A stretch of 64,000 nt of DNA from Monarcha castaneiventris obscurior (taxonomy: Eukaryota; Chordata; Aves; Passeriformes; Monarchidae): the NCBI GenBank assembly GCA_026261815.1, contig JAMPIT010000493.1:6961501-7025500 (forward strand), in the 5' to 3' direction. Of this stretch, positions 35,161 through 47,900 are shown piece after piece (the first letter of the stretch is position 1; the number at the start of each line of letters is the position of its first letter). The translations under genes and the position numbers were made by a program. Under the pieces are notes generated by a model. The model saw only the letters and a list, made by a program, of their open reading frames with translations. It was not told where the DNA came from and searched no databases.

Positions 35161-37039
35161 TCACAGCCCCATATTCCTTGTGGAGCAGCCAGTCCTGTTG
35201 TTTCAAACACATGGAAGTTGGGCAAGTGCTCATCTGACTCTTTCACTGCACAGTTCTTTTTTCGTCATAGTGGGGAGATAGAGTGATCAGCTAATGCTAA
35301 TCTTGTTCTTTTCCTCCTCTGTCTGAAACATAGGCAGTTTGGTTGTTCAGAATTAAGTCTATATCAGTAGGAGATTTGGAGACCTTCAGAGGCTACTTAT
35401 GTAGTAGCCTGATAGGAAACCTAAAAATTAAACTCACTTCTTGAAACAGTGGCCTGCTACCCAGTGAAACAACTTTAAAACTTCTTTAATGCATATTCCC
35501 TTCATTTGGAAAAGTGAGCTTTTAGTAATTCAGTTTTTATGTCCTTCCTCTACTCTGTTAAGGAGTAGCCACATAAATTGACTCCTCCTAGTCCCTGCTG
35601 CTTATGCTGTTTTGAATCACAGAGTTCATTTTGGTGCCACCTACTTTGCTGCTCACGTGGGAGGTCTGTGAGATTTTATTGTGCTGAAATCACTTATATT
35701 ATCAAGTCAGTTCAAATTCAGTAATTTTCAGTTTGAATTTTTCTATTTTGCAACTCAAGACAGCAGGTGAGCATCTTGGTCTAGATACACCTGCAGATGA
35801 ACCTGAGGCTGGTATCTAACCTTCCACTTTAGTGACATTTAGGCAGTGTAATATGTATCCTATACATTATGTAACATTTCCTGGAAAAGCCCATGTCATT
35901 TCTTTCATTGATTGTTAAAAATTAACATCAGCCAAGAAACATAGGGTTTCTGCCTGAAACTGAGGAAACACAGACACCTGGAGTCACAGCAGTGTGAAGT
36001 GTTGAGTTGGTGGCTGTTAGTGGAAAGTCACACATCATGTACTGGTGTCCATCACTGAAATATTCCACGAACATTAGTCCTCATAATCCCTCTTTCAAAG
36101 GCACACAGAGACAGAGCTAGTTTAAAATAGCCTGTGCTGTGCCTTGTTCAAGAGCCTGTATTAAGTCACTGGCAGGTGCAACATGAGGCCAGGCTCTTCA
36201 GTCCTATTGCTGTGCACCCAGTTCCCCCTCTGGCATGGTGACCCTGTCCTGTCCTCCTTGTCCTGGGCAGGTGCTGCCAGCTTGAGCTGGAAACCTCCAT
36301 ACTGGGAGGAATTGGGAAAAAATCCTAAACTGGGAATTAGTGACCTGGATTTATTCCCATTCTTTAACATAGGATTTCTTCAATCCCTGATAAAATGAGT
36401 CTTGCCATCTCACACCAACACAAATGGAAGGAAAATTATGTTCAGTGTATTTGAGGAAGAGGGCAACGAGGAGCACTGCCCCAAAATGTTACTTCAGAAG
36501 TTTTGTGGGGGTTTGAGCTCTGGAGTCAGGAAAAGGCAATTCATCTAGGCTTCCAATTTCCTTTTTTTTCCCCAGCATGCTTTATCATAATTTATTATTG
36601 CTGAGAAGCTGTGTAAGTGGCCAGGACTTTTTCTGGTGAAAACTGCTAAAATTCCCTGTAATTTGAGCAGTGCCACATCGATTGGCATGGCCTGGGCGTG
36701 GTCTCTATGGAATTCAGTGGATTTCCACTCGTATCCAAAGCAATTTTGGTTGGAGATGCACTCTGATTTGTGTATGAGGTGCCTGGCAACATGGTAATGA
36801 GCAGCTTTATAAATAACTCTGCATTATTATCTTTATGTCTTAGTACTAGTATTGTTATTTTTATGGTACTGTAGTGTTTGTTATGGCTATTTTATGGTGT
36901 AATTTGATTAGTGTGTTACCGTAATATCACATAGAAAAGGGGAGGGCATTCCTGTCATACTTCTGAACACTACCCCTTCTATTTCCATCTGAGAAACCCA
37001 GAGCCCTTTGGTGATCATTAATTGTCCCCCAACATATAA

Positions 37040-37157
37040 GTTAATTTAAGCACAGAGAACTTAAATAATTTCCCCAAGCCCACACAACAAGTCCATGGCA
37101 AAGCTGAGAGTTAGACCTCAAGAATCCCGACTCCCTGATGTCTGTGCTAACCACTAG
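37040..37157 (-). mobile_element. MIR-type SINE, well preserved core
   Basis: The + strand order AAGCACAGAGAACTTAAATAA, CCCCAAGCCCACACA, GTCCATGGCAAAGCTGAGA, AATCCCGACTCCCTGATG and GTGCTAACCACTAGA closely parallels the reverse complement of MIR (gcacagagaggttaagtaa ... ttgcccaaggtcacacagct ... gtggcagagccggga ... gtgctcttaaccacta). This is the clearest MIR in the window. The element reads on the minus strand. Confidence 0.85.
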
Positions 37158-37435
37158 AAAACATTCTCATCACAGGAACAGCAGGTATAATAGAAATGAA
37201 GATGCAGGGGTTTTTTAGGTCAGTTGTAATTAGAACACTCGATGTTTTACAAACCCTTTAGGTTTCCTGTTTGGGCTTGATCAAACCATAAACTGCTCGT
37301 TTAAATAAGCTCCAAAAACAAAATGTACTAGGAAGCTGAGGAGCAAGGAGACAACATTTAACAGCAAACTTATGTTTATTACTCATTTGCTTTCCTTGCT
37401 GGGATGATGCCGTGTACTCAGATTAATCATGCAGA

Positions 37436-37497
37436 GCCAAATTTATCCCTTGGGTGTAGTTTTTTTGGACTCTGAATGACACCAGGGTGAATTTGGC
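37436..37497. mobile_element. Palindromic element remnant (MITE-like)
   Basis: The left arm GCCAAATTTATCCCTTGGGTGT (first 20 bases shown in part: positions 37436-37457) and right arm GACACCAGGGTGAATTTGGC (37478-37497) are imperfect inverted copies with a 20-bp spacer. This resembles short palindromic repeats dispersed in amniote genomes. The family is not named here. Confidence 0.5.
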
Positions 37498-37557
37498 ACA
37501 TTTACACTTAAAATTATTATGGATTTTACGAATATTTGGAATGGTGTCAAAATGTTG

Positions 37558-37737
37558 TGGGTTAAATTCTGTTCTCAGTTCCACCAGTGCTAACACAGGT
37601 TAACACCGTTCTGATCTGGCGCTGGATTTACAGCAATGTAATTCCACTGGCCCAGCCTTCAGCTGGTGTGAATTAGTTTATCTGCACTGGAATGCAGGCA
37701 GCTCAGCTGCTTTACACCAGCTAAGAATCTGACCCAC
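37558..37737. mobile_element. Ancient dispersed repeat with GGTGTAAA/TTTACACC signatures
   Basis: The block opens with GGGTTAAATTCTGTTCTCAG and closes with TTTACACCAGCTAAGAATC then TGACCC, which are imperfect inverted copies. Internal CAGCTGGTGTGAATTAG repeats the signature. Similar words recur elsewhere in the window (25.5, 28.4, 29.2 and 52.2 kb), as expected of an old multicopy element adjacent to the smaller palindrome at 37436. Confidence 0.45.
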
Positions 37738-40700
37738 ATTTAAATAGAACTACTCCTAAAATACACAATAGCAAATGCAATGTGAATTAGGTCCCCTGTG
37801 CCCCTGATTTGCCGTGGGGAAGCACAGCTGAAGCTGGTTCTGCAGCTCTGGTGTGCAACAAGCCAGGCTGGTGTCACAAACCTGAACCTGACCCCCACTC
37901 GCTCTTGTGATGCTTTGTAAGTTTTAAAATAACACTGCAGTGTTACACATGCTGTGTGTGTGTAAATCATCCCAAACTGCTGCAAATCATCGTCTGTTCT
38001 CCTGTTTCAAAGCAGAGATTGGGAAGTGCTTGGTGATATTTGGGCTCAGTTCAGATATTCCAAAGCTTGGATGGATGGATTGTTTTGATTCTTTCTTTGA
38101 ACTCCTTTTCCACCCCTGCTAAAAGAAACAGATCCACTCAGTTCAGCGACAGACAAGTTGGAGACAACGCGCCACTGCCCTCCCCAGTACCACCCCCCAC
38201 ATGCCAGATTTGCAGACATCTGCGAGCTGGAGCACGGCGCTGCAGCAGGAAAGAAGTGCTGGTATTTGTGGGATGTACTGCCTTTAGCAGTCACAAATGA
38301 CTGAAATTAACCTCTCTTCTATGGGCCTTAACTTGCTTTATGACTGGGGGTCTTTGGTTTTATACCACTCTACAGAGGTGCCTTTGCCACGCTAAAGATT
38401 TAACTAAATTATAATGAATGATCCTCACCAGCACTGTGCCCCTAATTAGAACAAGTCCCACAGACATATTGTCTCCTTGATTTCCTCTGTTACATTTCTC
38501 TCACTCTCTTTCTCTGCCTGAGACACATGGGTCCCATTAAACATTTAGCATTTAATGTGGTTCCCTTAAATGACTTCTCAAGTTTTCAAGTTCCACTTAG
38601 AATTGTATGTTACTCTCCTGACTGTGGTTTTGATTTTGTTATGTTTCATGCATTTAGCCAAAGCAACTGCTCTTCTCTCCCCGCTAGTGGGGAGCAGCTT
38701 GGGTCAGTGGAAGCTTGTGTTTAAGTAGTACATTTCATAGTTATCCATACAAACCTTTACATTTATATATAAAATAAGGAGATTGGGGAAAATAGCTCCT
38801 CATGATTGGTAAACACAAGTGTGGTGATTGTGTGATGTTCTTTCAGTGCAGTGCAGTTGATTGGTCAATGAGAACAAAGCATCTTTAATCTAGTGTCGTA
38901 TTTCTGTCAAGCTCTCTTTGTAAGTGGTTCCGTAATACACAGAGTTTCTTATTAATCTTTATATATTTCCAACCTAAATAGAAACTATTAACAGAAAGCT
39001 TTTATAACACATGATAAGATGTACGATGGGCATTATCCTCACTGAGTATCCCTGTTGTACATCTGGAGTGCTGAAGGACAGAGATTTTGCTGTTGACTGC
39101 ATTGTCTCTAATATATTTCCTCAGTAGCTGCTACAATGAGAATTCCAAATTGTCCGTTCCAAGAATATTGAGTCAAGTTCAAGGTCTGGACTCTAATCCT
39201 CAAGGTACGTTGTGGCCTTTGCCCAAGGTGTTTCATAAATCTTGTCTGTGCTTGCCCTAAAGCCTGTCTGTACCACTGTAGTTATCCCATTTCAGATCTA
39301 TGCCTGGATAATTATTTTGGAATAAGAATGCCTTATTTCCCCCACTCTTTCCCCATTTAGCTTATGCTCCTCTGAAAATGGTACATACTTATTTGAAGGA
39401 AAAGGTCATTCTTAATTCAAGATAAGCATCTTTCCGAACAGTGTCATTAACAGTAAAGAATACTATAATAGCATAACTTTGCAATGGATTTCTGTGCTTT
39501 GGGTTACATAAGTGGTGCTGTATGAAGGACCCATGTCTGTAAAGCTGTTGACTTTCTCAGCACCAGATTAACCCTGGTTGCTGTGTTAGGATTGTGAATC
39601 CAGAAGCATATTCCTTGTTAAAGGTATTGATACCCTAGTCCTGATCCCATTGTTGCAGTATTTTAATGGTGGATTGTGACAAGCAGCAACAAAAACGTAA
39701 GATGTAATTTCAATGACAATGTCTTGCTGCTTAGAGTCCTCAGATGTGAAATCAGCTAAGATTTAATTATGGTGACTTAACCAACACTGCTTGTTCTTTA
39801 GATAATTCTTAAAAGTTTCTGTGATGTATTGGCTTGCAGGGTTAAGCCACAAGAAGCTTGAAATTTATCTCTGGTGCTGAGATTTAGGTTTCATTAACAG
39901 TTAAGCCTTCGTCTGGAGTGCTGATGCTGCAATGGGGGACTTGGCTTGTTAGTAACATTAGTAGATTTGTGAGTCCTCCAGCATGTCCATGGATAATTGT
40001 GTTTCAGCCTTGTGCTCTTTACTATAATCTGCTGTCTGATAATGGGTGACAGGGGAGGTAAGAGGAGGAAACATGCCAGGAAGATTTCATTCAGTCTTGT
40101 ACACTCTACCTGCAGCTGCTGTTTCTTCTGAGGTGGTGGTGGGCTTGGCAGCTTCTGCTTTAAAGCAGAGAAAGCCAGGATTGATGACAGGCTCTTTAAT
40201 GCCTTTCTTACCAGCCCCTTGTGGAGACTTTACTGCAAAGAGATATCATAGGTCTAGGAGCTGTTTCTGGAATCATTCTTGTTGCCATAATGCAAATGAG
40301 CACCTTTTGTTTCTATCGCAGGAATGATCACAGTTTATGTTAAATAGAGCTCCTTGAAATTCCTTTTGACAGAGAAGTTTTCTGTTGACAAATGCAGTTT
40401 TGCTAAAAATGAAATGTTTCTCCAGGGGGGTATCAATTTTGGAAAATTTTTCCATGGGAAAGTTAAAAAGAAACATCTTGGCTTTTTTGAGAGGAATCTT
40501 ATGAAGCTGAACTATTTTGGTTTGACTCCATAATTTTAATTGATGTCTAGATTTTCATTTTTATACTAAGGTTAAAAAGATAGATATTTAATACCATAAA
40601 GTTGCATTAGTAGATTGCATTGTTTCTACGTGATTGTAATAAAACGGTTTAGCTAATTCTGAAACTTGGAAAGTCTTAAAAATTTCTGAATTTTTACTGA

Positions 40701-41061
40701 ATTCAGTTCTGAAACTGAAGTTTCAATTGAGAATGAAAACAAATTCTTAATGCTGAAATTTCCTTTTAGAAGAAATGCTGGTTTCTGAATGGTTCATGTA
40801 GTAAATGCAGACATTAACTTCTTCAGCTCTTTGATCTTTTAATCCTTCATAGCTCTGCAGCCTCTGAAAAAAACTTGTATTGCATGAGAGCAGTTCCTCA
40901 GAAAATATTATGATAAATATTTGCCTTTCTAAACTATAGAGTTTAGAAATCATCTTCCTTCCCAGGAAGGTAGCCCTGTTTCCTACAGGCCTTTTCTCAC
41001 AATACTGATCATTTAATTGATATAAATACCTCATGACTGCTGCTACTGTCTTGGCAATACA
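37738..41061. other. Intergenic desert; no gene seen
   Basis: Non-coding AT-rich DNA. The stretch 38770-39010 is notable for clustered FOX, SOX and CCAAT-type words and no visible repeat, so it may be an enhancer. Elsewhere I see nothing beyond short chance frames. Confidence 0.55.
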
Positions 41062-41085
41062 TTATAATCACAGCTGTGATTATAA
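41062..41085. other. Perfect 24-bp palindrome with CAGCTG E-box centre
   Basis: Each half reads TTATAATCACAG and the two halves join without a spacer, giving a central CAGCTG E-box flanked by TAATCA/TGATTA homeobox-type words on both sides. A 12-bp zero-loop palindrome is rare by chance in a window this size. It could bind a bHLH dimer with flanking homeodomain proteins, or form a cruciform. Confidence 0.7.
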
Positions 41086-44000
41086 GCACTGATGTTGGGG
41101 TAGAGATCAATCTTCTTTTATGAATTAAAAAAGGTGACATTTAAATTTATTAATTAAAAAAGGTGAGAAGCCAATATCCAGATTCTCAGACTCTTACACT
41201 GCTTTGACTCTGACTTGCTCCATCATGATTTTCTTGTATGATCTCTGGCGAGGAATTAACAGTTCTAATTTCCCTGAGCAGTTCATGGTGACTTTCTAGC
41301 AGAAGCTCTGTGCCTCTCACCCACCATAGCCAGTGCTAAAAAATCCTAACACATGTAATTTAAAGGGTTAAAAATCAAGGAGTCAAAGCACAACCAACAA
41401 AATGCCATGCCTTTGATTTAATAAAGAGATAATCCTCTTTCTATTAGCTACGATAATAATGACTCACCAGTAGTAAATGAAGGAATAAACACAGAATGAC
41501 ATCATGTGAACAGCACAGCGTCTGTGGGACTTAAAATGAAGAGGATTATTCCAATATATCAGTTCTGAGCCTAAAACTGGCAAGGATGGATCTGGAGTAA
41601 AATTTAACATAAGAAATGTTTATTGAAGCACTAACATGAGAAAGGAATTATATAACTGAAGTTATTAAAAACAATAAGCTCCTATTTCAAAAGCTTTAAT
41701 TTCAGTAGAATAATATACACCCAGCTCGACATAAGGCTGTAATTCTATTGAGTCATTCCAATGACATTGGGAACCACAAGAGGGGATGTGCTGTGGCTTA
41801 TTGATGTCTGCAAACCACACCCCATCCCATGGATGGAATTACAGCCTCCATCTTTCCACCTTACGCTGGAGACTGGAGTCTCATCTGACACTTCATGCAG
41901 AAGAAATTGCCCTCAAGGCCATGGAGTTATTCTGGACTGACACTGATGGAAGGAAGAGGAGTTACAGCACTGGTTGCTCATAGTTCTCAATTTCCAGGCC
42001 TCCTGCTTCTAGGCAGCCCATCGATGTGCTTTATCACACAAGAGTTTCCAAGTATTTCACATGGATCACAGATTATTTAAAACAAATTGCAAACTGGAGC
42101 AAATTAATATTTTGTTTATAAGGCCTTCATCTGATTTTTACCAAAAAATGTCTTGCTTAAGTTGATTTTGTTGGTCTGGATTGTCCTTGATCATCCCAAA
42201 GATTGCCTTGCTTGCATGGAGAGGGAGCTGGGGAGTGGCTGGAAGTAGCCACTTTGTCTAATTTAGGACTAAAACCGTTGTTTTACTGTACCATGAGCAG
42301 AGAGGGGTTCCTAAAGAGAACAATACAGAGCAAAAGCTGAGTAAAATGCAGATGAGATGTTCAAACTATGAGTTGCATACCAGGAACAGGTGACACAACT
42401 GACTCCTGTGCCCCTGGTGCAGCCTTGGAGAGGTTTCTCTGCAACTCTGTTGGCCCCAGTGTGGGTACAGCCAGGTAGGATGCACACCTGAACCTGGGCC
42501 CACAAAACGCTTCTGAAGAATCTTGCATCCCATCTATTTCTCTATCAGAAAGTGCAGATGGTATCACTTGTGTGTTCCTTAGATAACTGTGCTAGATATC
42601 AGTTAAGGTTTACTCATACTAGGCTTAGATTTAACCTTTTACTATAACAAGTAAGGAAACACCATTTAGATCTAACAAGCCAGAGCTCCTTCTATTTACT
42701 ATTCTTGTATTTGGATACTAAATCCTGAATATCTATTTCTAGTAAACTGAATTCCAGGGGGGAGCAGAAGAACAATCAGGAGGTCAATGAGATTCACAGC
42801 GGTGCCACTAAGGACGTGTCCAGTGAGCCCTGCTGGTGTCCCAGCAGTGCTGGGGGGAGGACCCGCCCTGCTCCGTGACTCAGAGGGTGCTGACAGGGTA
42901 TCTTTTATGAGGCGTTGGAAATATTCTGGAATCTGCTTCCCACCCCAGTCCAAAGGAGCCTGGATTTGGTGACTTTCCAGGCACATTGCAAAAGACATCC
43001 ATTGTCAGATACCCAGAGAAGGCAAGGACATGGCTCTGCTCCTTTGCCCAGGGTTGGCAGGGTTGAAATGCCGGGGAGCTGATTTCTGGTTATTTAGTCT
43101 GTGCTGAGACTCCTGGGCAGACAATTTCATTACCTGAAAACTAAATAGCAAATATATATAGACCAGTTAGGGAAACTAGGCAATAGGGACTTCTACCTAT
43201 GGTTTGGGATAGGAACAATTTTTACACTTGGGACAGAAGGAATTGTTTATAAAATACGTCAGAGTCTGTATTTTCCCTGTGTTTCTCTTGTCTTCCCCAC
43301 CCACCTCTTCTCAATGAATGTAGAAATATTTTGTTATCATTCAAAGAGCTGATTTCTTGGTTTGGATGTTGGTCTTTGATAGCAAGTTTCTAAATGCCTG
43401 CTTAAATTTACTCTGCTGCAGATTGCAGGAGAAAGGCAGTTACTAGATGAAGCCACATCAGTAAAAAGGTGGATGAATAAATGGACAGGGAAGACAATGT
43501 TTTGGAGCAGAGCTGTAAAACTTCTAAGTAGGGTCATTTTTCTAATTATAGGATGGTGAGCCTGAAGACTCCAGTGCCCAGGCAAAGGATGTAAAAAACT
43601 ATCCAACTCAATAAATAAATCTCTTAAAGAAAAAGATAGTTGTCTGCCAAGAAACCTAATATGAAATGTTGAGAGTACAGTTCTGAAAAAGATTTAATTG
43701 GAGATATACTCCTAAGAATATGTAAATAGTCTTTCCATGTCTCAACTAAAAGGAGAAACAGATGCCAGTTCCAAGATGTGAGATCAAATATGAAAAGTAC
43801 CGAGGCCTCTAAATGTCACTTTAAAAGTACATAATTAGATTCTTATCTTGCTAAGAGGTTGGCCAGTAGTTTTTCAGTGAAAAGTATAAACTCTTTGGAT
43901 ATATTTTACAGCAAATGGTTCAGTTGTCTACTCTAAGTGCAGTATAATTCAAACATCTAGATTTTAAAATGTAATTTAAAATTTTAAGTGGCCTTATGAC

Positions 44001-44794
44001 AAAACAGTGATATGTCAGTTTTGACTAGCCAGTTCTGGTGCTCATTCATTGGGACCTACAGATTGGGGATCCAGTGTCTTTTTAGTGTTTGGGTGCCCCA
44101 ACAGTAAAAATTTCAGTGATGGTTTGTGGTCTTGATTATGATGTCAGTTGCAGATAGATCAGTGAATTTGGGTAAAATAAGTCAATCCATTTTTATTCAT
44201 TCAAGGCCCCGCTACTCAACAGAGTGTCAGTCCTTACAAACGATGGACAACAGTTCCATAGGACTGGGGGTCAGTCATTAAATTCCATCTGTTTTTCCCC
44301 TCCCTGACTTTGGTAGGGACCATCCAGGAAAACACTGAACCATAGGGTCGGAATTAATGTAGACAAAGGGGATGGCTCAGTCACTGCCTGACATTGCAAT
44401 TTTTCATTTGCATGGGGACATTATATAATTCAAAAAAAATTAGTTAGTCCACTATGCCTTCATCAATCACCAACAGACTGAGACACAGGGGTTTATTTTG
44501 TTTGTCTGGGGCAACCACTCTGACTGCAATTCTACTGAAAGCCAAGACATAAAATGATTGTGACATTTGTGATCCAGTAGGAATTTTTAAGTACCAGAAA
44601 ATTCAAGCAACTTTCATTGCACAAGTCACAGGTTCAGATAGGAGGCTTGGTCCCGGGCTGATTTTGTTCAGTTTTGGTTACTGCAATAAATTGGAAATTA
44701 AACCGAGCTTTCCAACACCGAGTTTCCAGTGATGCCAGGCTAGATTTATGGTTCTGGGAACAAACCATACAGTTTTGCAGAGGTTGTGGTGTTG
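41086..44794. other. Intergenic desert; no gene seen
   Basis: AT-rich non-coding DNA. The 15-bp word AATTAAAAAAGGTGA occurs twice at 41123-41166. A slightly GC-richer patch occurs at 42360-42970 with chance frames on both strands. No recognised exon. Confidence 0.55.
41123..41166. repeat. 15-bp direct repeat AATTAAAAAAGGTGA, two copies
   Basis: Copies at 41123-41137 and 41152-41166 flank 14 bp of AT-only sequence. The spacing is too small for a normal mobile element between target-site duplications, so a local duplication is more likely. Confidence 0.8.
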
Positions 44795-44945
44795 CCACAG
44801 AATCATAGACCTAAAGAGTCTGGTTCAGTCCCTCTGCCTGCTCTAAACAAAATGAACTCCACATAAATCCCTTCTAATCAAATGCTTGTCTGGCCTGTTT
44901 TAGAGACCAGTAATGGTGATTCTCCCTCAATGTTCATAGAAAAGC
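44795..44945 (-). mobile_element. CR1-like LINE 3' end fragment (old)
   Basis: The + strand begins with AGAATCATAGACC, followed by GGTTCAGTCCCTCTGCCTGCTC, then TCTGGCCTGTTTTAGAGACC, and GTGATTCTCCCTCAATG. This order parallels the reverse complement of avian/reptilian CR1 3' ends (agaatcatagaat ... agtccaaccccctgctc ... gagattccacaacctcc). It is on the minus strand, strongly 5'-truncated as CR1 copies usually are, and diverged. Confidence 0.55.
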
Positions 44946-47900
44946 ACCTAGAAAATGGAAACTACTCAGACCAGCTCCACTGGTACACCCAGATGTACCT
45001 CATGTTATGTGTCTGTGGCCCATGCACAATGAAACCAGATCTTTCTTGGATTAAATGTTTCCATTTTGTTGTTCAAAAACTTAAATGATACAGTTCATAC
45101 AAAATGATGGGGGTGAAAAATGGTTTCAGTAAGTTCGTTTTCCTTATCTTGGGGAAAATCTTGGTTTAAAGCTTAGAAAAATCAGTACTTTCTGGTTTTT
45201 CCAAAGAAATGTCCTACTGTTATGAAATTGTGGCAAAATGCAGAATTCCTCAAAACTGAAGTTTTCCAAGTGTTCCTAGCAGAAGGTCAGCATGGTGCTA
45301 GAAGGGGAATTTTATAGTTTCCTCTGCCCATCCTTGTTCTGCTGGATGTGCTTCAAAGCTGCTTCAGAAGGACAAGGAAAGAAATGGTGAGTGAATGTCA
45401 CTGTTGATAAAGCCAACAGGAAACCTTCCCATTGCCTTCTGTTCACTCTGTAGCAGACATGAACAGAAAATCTAAGGAGGATTAGGGGTGCATCATTCTC
45501 CTGGGTTCTCCTTTGTGGCCTTGTTATCCCCAAAGCCAGACTGAAGCATTGCCCAGAGGCACTCCTGCCTCCACTCACCCTCCTCTGTGCCAAACTTCTG
45601 TAAATCTGCACCATCGTCCCAGCGTGGTGCTCCACTGCTGACTGTCCTCTTTGGAATTAACAACAAATGTTTAGCCTGGCCAGGAGAATATCTGGGAGAA
45701 GTTTTTCTTTCTGTGGAGACAGTAGCACTGGCCCTGGTTCGGTGGCGCCGCGGCCAGCACAGATGGGTTGGCATCCCTGCAAACGCATCACCTTTGCCTC
45801 TGCTGTCTGCCTCCACACTCAGATCTCCCACACGGTCCTGGAATGTGCCTCTTGTCTGCTAGCCGGCTGGCTTGGGAGGTTTTGAAAAGGTTTAATTTAG
45901 CTCTCATTTGAGTCCCTTTGCGCTGCCAAAAAATCTGAACTTTGGTTCCAAGCAGAGCTTAGGAATTCTGGTTCCCAGAAGAAAAGAGGACGAGAGGACT
46001 GGAGAGAAGTTGTGCGTTTTAAAAGAGAGAGAAAGAGATGATAGCAGATTTTTTTTTTTTTTTTTTTTTTTAATAACCAGGTTTTTCTGTGTTCTCATCC
46101 GCACCGCGCTGTGGCTGAAGATGAGTGACCAGCTCCAAAGTTTGGGTAACAGCGACACTCCGTGGTCAGCTGGAGCCGCCTGGCTGCCCCGGCCTCTGTG
46201 GCTTTTGTACTTTGTAGGTGACAATTCTCTGCCTTGTACCTCTCTGACATGCGGAGATGTGCCAGGGTGAGCTCTGAGGAGCACCAGCGTGGGCCTGTGT
46301 GTGGGCCTCTGCTTCGTGGCATCCCCAAGATATCCGGCTGTGGCTGGGGATGGAGAATTCCCAAGTTATTCCCACGTGCTGGAGTGTCTCTATTATGTGC
46401 AGCTTTGCCCCTGGGAGCACAGGGTGTGATGTGTGGAAGCACAGAACTGGCACAGGCTGGATGCCCAAGGCTCAGGTGGGCAATGAGGGCCTGAGGACAT
46501 CAGGAGTGTGTCTCATTCCACTGTGCCACAACATCTGTGAGCACATCTATACAGTGCAGCTGGGAGCAGTGTCTGGCCTACAGAACTGCAGAGGAGAATC
46601 AAATTTATGGCTTCACGGACAAAGCAGGGACCACTGTCTGGCCTGGTATAAATCACCATCACTCAGCTGAAATCAATACAGTGTTGGGGTATCTTGTGGT
46701 GTTATTGGAAGTCTGGCAATATTTGGTGCATTGCTTAGAGCCCCAAGTCCTGTCTCACATGGATGCATAAAAATCTCAACTTTCATTTCCAAAAAGCCTT
46801 GTACTTCTGGGGAAAAGCTTGATAATGTGACCCAAGCACTCTGTGAGGACTTAAATGTCTGGAGGCAGATGGAACAAAAAAAAAGAAAACAAAAAGGGGA
46901 AGGAATCCACATGAGTTCTCTGCTACACTTTCAAACTTTCGAAATAGCCTCATTATTCTGGAGGCCCTGGCAGCTTCTCTATTAGCTGGGTTGAAATGAA
47001 ATTTAAGCATCTTCAGTGTCTTACAATTTGACCTAAATTTCCTTAATACAATAGCATGGGTATGGCAATAAATTCTTCTTTCTGCATATCCCATTTCTTA
47101 TTAATCATCCCCTTTTAGACACCTTTTCTCCCTTTTCAGTGATGTTAGTGTATTTCCAACTAAAACACAGCAGCTTTGATCTCACTAGCTCAGAAAGAGA
47201 CAAGGTTTGTAAATTTGTAGCTATTGATATTTTTTCATGCATCCCAATAACTGGACAAACAAGACACTTCATGTACATGCATAAGGAGCAATTACACAAA
47301 GTAGCAGTCACAGGGACCGCATTTTCAGGAAGATATTTCTTTCCTCTCTGGTTATGGCATCTGTGGCAGGCCTCTTTGTGTCAGAGAGAACTCTGAGGAT
47401 CCTCAGAAGATCAGCAATGGGACATTTCCAATGATCTTGTGACCTCAGATGTCAGACATAATCAGGCTAACACACCAAGCAGTGAGCTGCACAGAGCTGT
47501 CAGCTTGTTCCAAACTAACAGCCACAGGGTGAGTTCTGCAGCCTGTTCAGCAGCCAGTGTTCTTCAGTCCTGAGACAGGAGTGGCTGCTAGGGAGGATGC
47601 ACAGGAGGATTTCTCCAAAAAGAGTTCTGTGTTGCTGCTCATGACTCTGCTCATAGCTGCAGGCTAAGTTATGATGGAAAGAGCAAGAATAAAGGCATTT
47701 GTGTCTAGAAAGAAGTAGTTTCACTGTGAAAGTTATTAATGCACTGTGGCAAGGAACACCAGTGGCCAAGGACTGTCAGGTTTTCAAGCTCACTGCAGTG
47801 AAGGATGTGGAGGTGCAACTCATGCTTACACTGGAGATGTCAAAAGATCTTGGGCAGCTCAGGATCTAAATGCCAGGCATATCTGAATGGTGGTTGAGTA

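Larger units (their letters stand above)
32701..37039. other. Intergenic desert; no gene seen
   Basis: Non-coding DNA with one clear MIR fragment (33070-33185) and one possible interspersed repeat (34790-35160). A 16-bp-period tandem duplication of TTTTAATTCAGAATA sits at 34518-34548. No exon or RNA gene is recognised. Confidence 0.55.

Noticed and set aside
40690..40730. Near-palindrome TGAAACTGAAGTTTCA
   Set aside because: Only a 7-bp arm in AT-rich DNA, which is expected several times by chance in the window.
46081..46270. Exon-like segment after a T23 tract ending at a GTGAGC word
   Set aside because: The T run is a simple repeat that mimics a polypyrimidine tract. The frame has no family signature, and overlapping frames occur on the other strand.
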